Under the pieces are notes generated by a model, which was not told the DNA's origin, did no database searches, and saw only the letters and a program-made list of their open reading frames with translations. 64,000 nucleotides of DNA from Alviniconcha marisindica (Eukaryota > Mollusca > Gastropoda > Provannidae): NCBI GenBank assembly GCA_018857735.1, contig JABMCL010000315.1, positions 1 through 64,000 on the forward strand, given 5' to 3'. This document shows, piece after piece, positions 57,873-64,000 of this stretch (within the stretch, counting starts at the first letter, position 1; each line of letters starts with the position of its first letter). The translations under genes were made by a program, and so were the position numbers.

Positions 57873-60800
57873 CTGTGAAAAGAAAAAAGGGAAGGCATAT
57901 GGTTATTACAAAAAAAGGAAGACATATTAATTAATGCATAATAATTAATATTATATAGATAATATTAATATTTAATAATATTAATAACATTTTTTTAAAC
58001 ATCAGTATGTTAAAGTTTAAATGGAGCATTTATTTAAATATAAAACATAAACATACCATAATTGAATATGTTTAAGTCAAAAACACACCAACAAAACACA
58101 CTAACAAATCACACGTGGCACCATTGAACATAATACACATGAGCTTTGAAAGTTATGTCAGACGTCATGTTTGCCACACAACTGTTGTTGTAACTCTGAG
58201 GTAAAACAAACTTTTAAAGTTTAATTAAGCCCAGCTGATGTTAGTAATACTAACAGCGGTTCTGAGAACTGAGTACTGATTCCTGTAGAGGTCATGGTGT
58301 GTAGGTGTGACATGTTTGTACTGAGCATATCAGTACTGGGACACTTGCTGATTATTGGTTTAATAATTTCAGATTCATAACACTTCCATTGACATGACCA
58401 GGGTACGCGGAACTGAGTGTACTCCTGAGCCAAGTAGTACAGCAAGAAGGAAAACATCAAACACAGACAGTTGCACAGGTGGTACAGAGAGAGGCTGGCC
58501 GCAGAGAATCCACTGGGGGGTGGGGGGTGGGGGGTGGGGGGTGGATCTGGACTTAATTGTTAATGTAAATTATCTTGATAAGATCAGGTCATTCTGATCT
58601 GTTTTTGTTAGACTGATCTAAGCGAACAGAATGTTTTCTATGCTAAAAATGGGGAAATGTTATTTTGTTGTAATACTGATGTAATACAGAATTTTGTTTT
58701 AATTTTTTCATTTGCTTTTTATGACTTGTGATTAAATGCAAACTGAGAAAAAATCTTCTCACTGTGTTTCTGCATGGACTTGTATGGCTGATTATAGTAT
58801 ATTGCATGAAAGGGTGTGTTACTTGTTATTATAATATAAAAATGTTGAGCTTTGGGCTCATGTTGCCCATCAGATATTACAACAATCAACATGTCACAAA
58901 CATGTGTTAACTTATATGAGCGTACAAAATTTGGCACAGACATGTAGGGGAGATGTGCACTAACAGTGTGACTTAATTTTGTGCATACTTGTGCAAAAAT
59001 GAAGACACAATAAACTATGTATGTTGTAATATCTGATGTATAACATGCAGCCTTTTATGACCTTTGTCAGCAAATATCTGGTGGCTTGTGAAAGTACATG
59101 AGTTTTTATCTTTTGCTTTTAAGAAATCTTTCCTGGCATAGCGTACATTCTAAAAATACAGCTAGTTTCAATGTATCATCAACTTTATTTTCAACCCCCT
59201 TTGTCCTGTTTTTATGCACACCTTTTGGCGCAAAGTCATATATTAATTATTATATATTATAATGCATCTCATGCTATGTGCACACTATCAGAAAACAAGC
59301 AAAATGTGCTCTTATACCTTACACAAGAGTCAAAAATGCTTTAACATGGCCAGATGTCAAGACTGCTGGAAACAGGAATCGCAGATCTATGCTGTTAGTG
59401 TTACATACATGTATTGCCTTATCTAGTTTTTGCAAAAGAAAACACGAACGGAACTTTTGAAACAGAACTTTTCAAGCTGTCAAACATCAAAGTTTGACTG
59501 TACCAAGAATTACATCACAAGCAATTGATAAAGAAAAACAACAACCCATTATTATCAATATCAGGAGCCATCAGTTTCCAATTCCATAGCAAAGTTGAAC
59601 AAAAACCACTGTAGTTAATATGTTTATCACTGTAAAAATCCATGTTTCATGTACTCCTCAAGAATATTGCTGTCTATCTATAGTAATAGTATCTTCATAT
59701 TTTTTTAAATTACATACATGTAATGATGTATGTATTCATAAAATAACTGAAGTAGCAGTCTGTTTTGGTGTAATCTGTCTTAGCATTAAATTACCTGATA
59801 AGATTAGCAACACCTCCAATGAGCCAGCCCAAGACAAACAGCAGTATCCCATTGTTGAGCATCGTCCCTGCAATGCCCGTCATGCCATACACAAACAGCA
59901 TAGGGATGGCAGCCAACAGCATTGGCATAATGACAATTGCTCGCTTTTCCAGCCTGTCGGAGATGAAACCAGCTACAGTTCCTCCCACAATTCCACCAAG
60001 GTCGTACCAAATTGACAGAGTGTCTGCTGCTGTCTCCTCCATATTGTATGCATTGGATAAGTAGAAGGGTAGCCAGAAGAAGAATGAGTAGTTGACCAGT
60101 TTGAGAAAGGCATAGCACAGTGCGTAGGCAAGGACTCCAGGCAGCAGCAGAGCAGTGAGGAAACCGATGGCTTTTGGTCGAGTGTCCTGAACATTATAGA
60201 TGACTGGTTCAGATGGTGGGCTGCCTCTGTAACTGTCATCATCATCAGAGTTTTCTAGCAAAGGCTGCTGTACACTGGGTCCACCTGAACCATACAACCT
60301 CCCGCTTTCCGCCTTGCCATCTTCCGGCATAGGGAGACCAACATCAAGAGGAGAGGGGACTAAGCCAAAGAAGTTGAGAAATGCGCCAGCTAACAGCACG
60401 GAGGCAGTCATCAGAAATGCATACTCATAACCATAGTCCAGTACAGCCGCAACCAGAAGAGCACCGATGATGTTGCCAACAGATGCACAAGCACTCCACA
60501 CACCCATCACCAACCCACGGCTTCCTTTGCCAAACCAGTTGCCCATGACGGCGACCACTGATGGCCAGCCAGTTGACTGGAGAAACCCATTTAACAGCCA
60601 GATCGCGATATAGGCTGGCTTGGAGTAAAACTGAATCCACTCAAATACACAGCCAAAGAGAAAGACGGTAACTGAGGTGAGGCCCATGCCGATACTCAGA
60701 ACCAGTCTCAAGTCGTTCCTGTCCGCGATGAAGCCACTGACGAACAAACCCACCGCGTAGGCGAACATGAAACAAGCGTCCAAAGTCCCCATGAACTCCT

Positions 60801-61104
60801 CAGCGTCGTTGTGAGAGGTGAACAAGTGCCGTTTGTCCCATGTACCGTACGGCGTGAGGCATTCAGCAGAAGATCCGCTGACGGCGTACGAGGCGTAATA
60901 AGGCACGCTACATTCGTTCGTTGACTCGTTAAGTGGAGACGGGGTCCACTCGGCTGCTATCGTCGTTTTCACATTGCTGAAAGTCTTCCTTGTGGCGTGA
61001 AAAAACGCGTAACTGCAGAAAGTAAGCACGAACACTCCAAGATGATATCGAGTGTACTGTTGAAGTGTGCGCTGCACCTTAAATGATAAGCTGCTGCAAG
61101 GCAT
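57548..61104 (-). CDS. SLC37A3: SLC37A3-like sugar-phosphate transporter (two exons)
   Basis: A major-facilitator protein of 544 residues, joined from 61104-59795 and 57872-57548. The SLC37A3 call, rather than SLC37A1/2/4, rests on ATRKTFSNVK near the N-terminus, SACASVGNIIGA followed by YGYEYAF, LVNYSFFFWLPFYLSN, SIWYDLGGIVGGT and ISADLGRQ. About twelve hydrophobic segments are visible, split into two halves by a polar acidic loop (residues about 265-305). A motif-A-like GFIADRNDLR follows the second membrane segment. In mammals SLC37A3 acts in lysosomes with ATRAID; the transported substrate is not settled. The C-terminus (SGNEEER) has no KKxx retrieval signal, unlike the ER member SLC37A4. 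Only one coding intron is seen, although the vertebrate gene has many. Confidence 0.93.
57873..59794 (-). other. SLC37A3 intron
   Basis: AT-rich intron of 1.9 kb. It holds a short GGGGGGT tandem (58515-58545) and no coding exon that I can support. Confidence 0.7.
59795..61104 (-). CDS. SLC37A3: SLC37A3 coding exon 1
   Basis: A single 1310-nt exon carrying residues 1-436, from MPCSSLSFKVQR to GWLIGGVANLI and two bases of a serine codon. The donor on the minus strand is ATCAG|GTAATT. The start is the first ATG of the frame and sits just before the conserved YHLGVFVLTF first membrane segment. Confidence 0.92.
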
Positions 61105-61734
61105 CGCTGTGGATTGTGTTGGAAATCCTGTCGAAACCTGGCAACAGACTTCGACAGTTAGACACCAGATTGACGACAGGTGTTCGTGTGTTATCGATCA
61201 CGGGAGCAGAAGTAATATTTCTCACAGAGTAATTTCCCTTTCGTCGTTTTACCGCATTGTAACCAAAGCAAACGTTGATGTGTCTGTTTCGAAGACAAAA
61301 ACAGCACCACCAACAACAAAACCAGAAACATACACACATAATTATATACACACTATCACAAAACCCTTTCAAACTACATAAGAGGACAGTTATTACTAAT
61401 CAGTATGCACTTTTTCCTGTTTTTCTTTCTTTTTCTTTGGCCAGTACTTAACAGAGTCAGTTATAAACAACTTCACTAGTAGAAGGAACAACTTGCCAAT
61501 GCCATCCGACACGATATTAGCAATGACACAAACAATCCTTCCAAAATATTCTAGATAAACATTGGGAACAGAAAATATTGAACACAAGATAACTGACGAA
61601 AACAAGCCACGCAGCACCGTCTCTGACAATGTTGCCGGACCGGCATATGACCAAAATAAGACTGACTTAGGAGGAAAAAGGCTAACTGAAAAGCCTACCT
61701 ACTAGCGAAACCGTAAAATTGATATGATACGATA

Positions 61735-61736
<2 letters not shown>
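61105..61736 (-). other. SLC37A3 upstream region / 5' UTR
   Basis: Directly upstream of the SLC37A3 ATG, with scattered CpGs and no other gene visible. It should hold the promoter, but no TATA box or initiator stands out. Confidence 0.4.

Positions 61737-61772
<36 letters not shown>
61737..61772. repeat. CA microsatellite
   Basis: (CA)n of 36 bp upstream of SLC37A3. Confidence 0.95.
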
Positions 61773-61774
<2 letters not shown>

Positions 61775-61794
61775 TGCACACCGTGGGCACGCTG

Positions 61795-61870
61795 TGAGTA
61801 AGTATAAGTAAGTAAACATGTTGCTTTACGTCCACACTGAGTAGGGGGGGGGGGGGGGGGGAGGGATGGG
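61795..61870 (-). mobile_element. SINE tail, minus orientation
   Basis: AGTAAGTATAAGTAAGTAAA, CATGTTGCTTTACGTCCACA and a G-rich tract match the tail side of the SINEs at 62839-64000. The rest to 62190 does not match and may be another element. Confidence 0.6.
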
Positions 61871-62190
61871 GGAGAGGGGAAGCGCGGGTACGGGGCCCAC
61901 TCTGTCCTAGTCTACTGCTTTATGTAGCGTCTTTCACGGATAATGTGGGCAGTCAGTGTTGGGATTTTCGACGTGACGATATTGAGGTATGCTTTGACCT
62001 TGTGCATGGTCTCAGTGGGTCAGCGTGTCCTTATTGAGTAGGGGACAGAACGACTCGAGTAACTGCGGCCTCGGTTCTGCACTGATCTGTCGTATCTGTA
62101 GATCTGTCTCATGTGAGGCACTGAGTACCGCGCTCTGGGTATTATCTGGCCAAGGAGGCGGTTGGAAATTCATGGGACATTTTAACCCAT

Positions 62191-62829
62191 AGTTTACTTT
62201 GAGGCAACAAATATCATCAGAATTATTCAGACAGTGTCATATCAAGCAAATAAACCCAAACTTAGCAACAAAAAGTGAGTTTTTATCATATTTGTGTCTT
62301 TCAGCGTGCGTGTGTGCTCCGTTGAGGTTTTTGTTGTTGTTGATGTTGTTGTTTTATTTTGTTGTTTTATCTAGATCTAGTTTTCGCCCCATGCACGTTT
62401 CCCGAGAGCTGATGTCGACAAAATAGGCTAATCGATCCGGGCATGTACCGAGGACTCGCCGGACTCGAATGTAAACAAACCCACTTTTGTTGCAAATATT
62501 GGCTTTATTCTCTAGATATGACCCTGTCTGAGTGTGACTGTTAATTAATTATTTATGTCCCAAAATGGCGTTTAAAATGTCCCATGTATTTCCTACCGTC
62601 GCCTTGAATATTACCCGCGCTTTGATACAACGGGAAGAGATGCCTCTGCTCAGCAGCTCAGTGGGATGTCGACAACCACTGTACCAAATTCTAAGGCACT
62701 GGTTTACGACATCCTTCTTCCTTCCGGCACTGCCATAAATGATTGCGCCATAGGCCTCGAAAAGCTGCCAGCTAACTCTAAGAGTTTTTTGTTGATGCTC
62801 AAATCGCAGTAAGTTTGTAACAGTCTGCT
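62191..62829. other. intergenic, no feature recognised
   Basis: Contains a (GTT)n near 62329-62360 and no gene or repeat that I can support. Confidence 0.5.
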
Positions 62830-62838
62830 CAAATTCAG

Positions 62839-63165
62839 TAAGTAAACATGGTGCTTAACGTCCACAGAAACCATCAGCGGGCTTATTAGGGACGGGGAGA
62901 AGGGGAGGAAGGGGGTATGGAGGTGGGGGAAGAGGGAGATTATATACCTATCGCTACACTGCCACCACCAGAATGATTCCTGCATTAAGATGGGCAGCGA
63001 CGAGAGCCATTTTAATGTTTCAGTAGGAAGTGATGGACAAAGTCACAGGACAGTGTCCACAAACCACAACCTTTTTGAAGAGAAAGGAGAGCCAAAGCGG
63101 TATCGAACCGAGGTCCTTCCGCTTACGAGCCTAACGCCTTACCGCTAGGCCAAACCGGCTCATAG
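62839..63165 (-). mobile_element. full-length tRNA-derived SINE, minus orientation
   Basis: On the minus strand the order is: head GAGCCGGTTTGGCCTAGCGG, B box GGTTCGATACC, body (ACATTAAAATGGCTCTCGTC), a C-rich pyrimidine tract, and tail ACGTTAAGCACCATGTTTAC. CAAATTCAG flanks it at 62830-62838 and 63166-63174, a target-site duplication. Confidence 0.85.
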
Positions 63166-63174
63166 CAAATTCAG

Positions 63175-63490
63175 TAAGTAATCATGGTGCTGAACGTCCA
63201 CAGAAACCATAAGGCTTATTAGGGACGGGGAGAACGGGGGGAAGGGGGTATGGAGGTGGGGGGGGGGGGGGGGGGAGAGGGAGACTATATACCTACCGCT
63301 ACACTGTCACCACCAGAATGACTTCTGCATTAAGATGGGCAGCGATGAGAGCCATTTTAATGTTTCGGTAGGAAGTGATCGACAAAGTCACGACCTTTTT
63401 TGAGGAGAAAGGAGAACCGAAGCGATATCGAACCGAGGTCCTTCCGCTTACCAGCCTAACGCCTTATCGCTAGGCCAAACCGGCTCACGC
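63175..63490 (-). mobile_element. second full-length SINE in the same site
   Basis: Same structure as the element to its left. GCAAATTC follows its head at 63489, so the target sequence is present a third time. The B box is GGTTCGATATC. Confidence 0.85.
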
Positions 63491-63510
63491 AAATTCGAGT
63501 CAGTATATCA

Positions 63511-63688
63511 TGATGAAGTGATGCTTAATGTCCTCAGATGTCGGCTGACATATTAGGGACAAGCTGTGACCAATGCCGAAGCATGGTTCAATAAATCCTT
63601 ACGTCCACTGAAGCCAGAATGCTCGTTAGGACGGACAGCCCAGGACGGCCACCTCGACTCTCACACAGGAGAACTCCTGAACTGTGAT
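63511..63688. mobile_element. short element or SINE relative
   Basis: A 178-bp segment bounded by the direct repeat CAGTATATCA (63501-63510 and 63689-63698). It holds GATGCTTAATGTCCTCAGA, like a SINE tail, and then CGTCCACTGAAGCC. Confidence 0.5.
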
Positions 63689-63698
63689 CAGTATATCA

Positions 63699-64000
63699 AA
63701 GTAAGTAAGTAAACATGATGCTTAACGTCCACAGAAACCGTACGGCTTATTAGGGACGGGGAGAAGGGGGGGGAGGGGTATGGAGGTGGGGGGAGAAGGA
63801 GATTATATACCTATCGCTACACTGTCACCACCAGAATGATTCCTGCATTAACGGATGGGCAGCGACGAGAGCCATTTTAATGTTTCAGTAGGAAGTGATG
63901 GAAAAGTCACAGGACAGTGTCCACAAACCACAACCTTTTTGAAGAGAAAGGAGAGCCGAAGCGGTACCGAACTGAGGTCCTTCCGCTTACCAACCTAACG
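63699..64000 (-). mobile_element. SINE cut by the window edge, minus orientation
   Basis: It starts with (AGTA)n and CATGATGCTTAACGTCCACA and follows the family consensus to the head region at 64000, where the window ends. Confidence 0.85.

Overview
The window is animal nuclear DNA: genes split into short exons by long, repeat-filled introns, dense dinucleotide microsatellites, tRNA-derived SINEs, a 5'-truncated LINE and MITEs. The two proteins encoded, EFCAB7 and SLC37A3, are metazoan families. The overall look (CA-rich repeats, the SINE and LINE types) fits a mollusc, probably a gastropod; this is an inference.

Layout. Positions 1-3676 are upstream DNA with a G-rich minisatellite, GA/CA microsatellites and a SINE. 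From 3710 to 49755 on the + strand lies an apparently complete EFCAB7 coding region, which I could resolve into 28 coding exons by ORF, splice sites, phase and family similarity. Its 3' UTR probably runs to a poly(A) signal at 49941 or 52558. On the - strand, convergent with it, SLC37A3 has two coding exons (61104-59795 and 57872-57548). The right end (61700-64000) is a nest of SINE insertions.

Most notable region. The part of EFCAB7 that codes the linker between EF-hand 2 and the C-terminal module has been expanded by tandem duplication (17.9-30.2 kb). Seven copies of an acidic/serine-rich exon (type A) and three copies of a 60-63 nt exon (type B, one dead) all begin and end in phase 1. The A copies differ in length only by multiples of three, and are open only between the predicted splice sites. 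The array could add up to 454 residues. Without it the protein would be about 663 residues, close to the vertebrate size of about 630. Many other tandem duplications in this gene also sit on or beside splice sites: duplicated 24-nt microexons, four extra copies of a 3' splice site (three of them in frame), triplicated exon tails, and minisatellites next to exons.

The two genes are not obviously linked in function. EFCAB7 in mammals works at the base of the primary cilium in Hedgehog signalling. SLC37A3 is a major-facilitator sugar-phosphate-type transporter that acts in lysosomes in mammals. They share only the convergent 3' ends.
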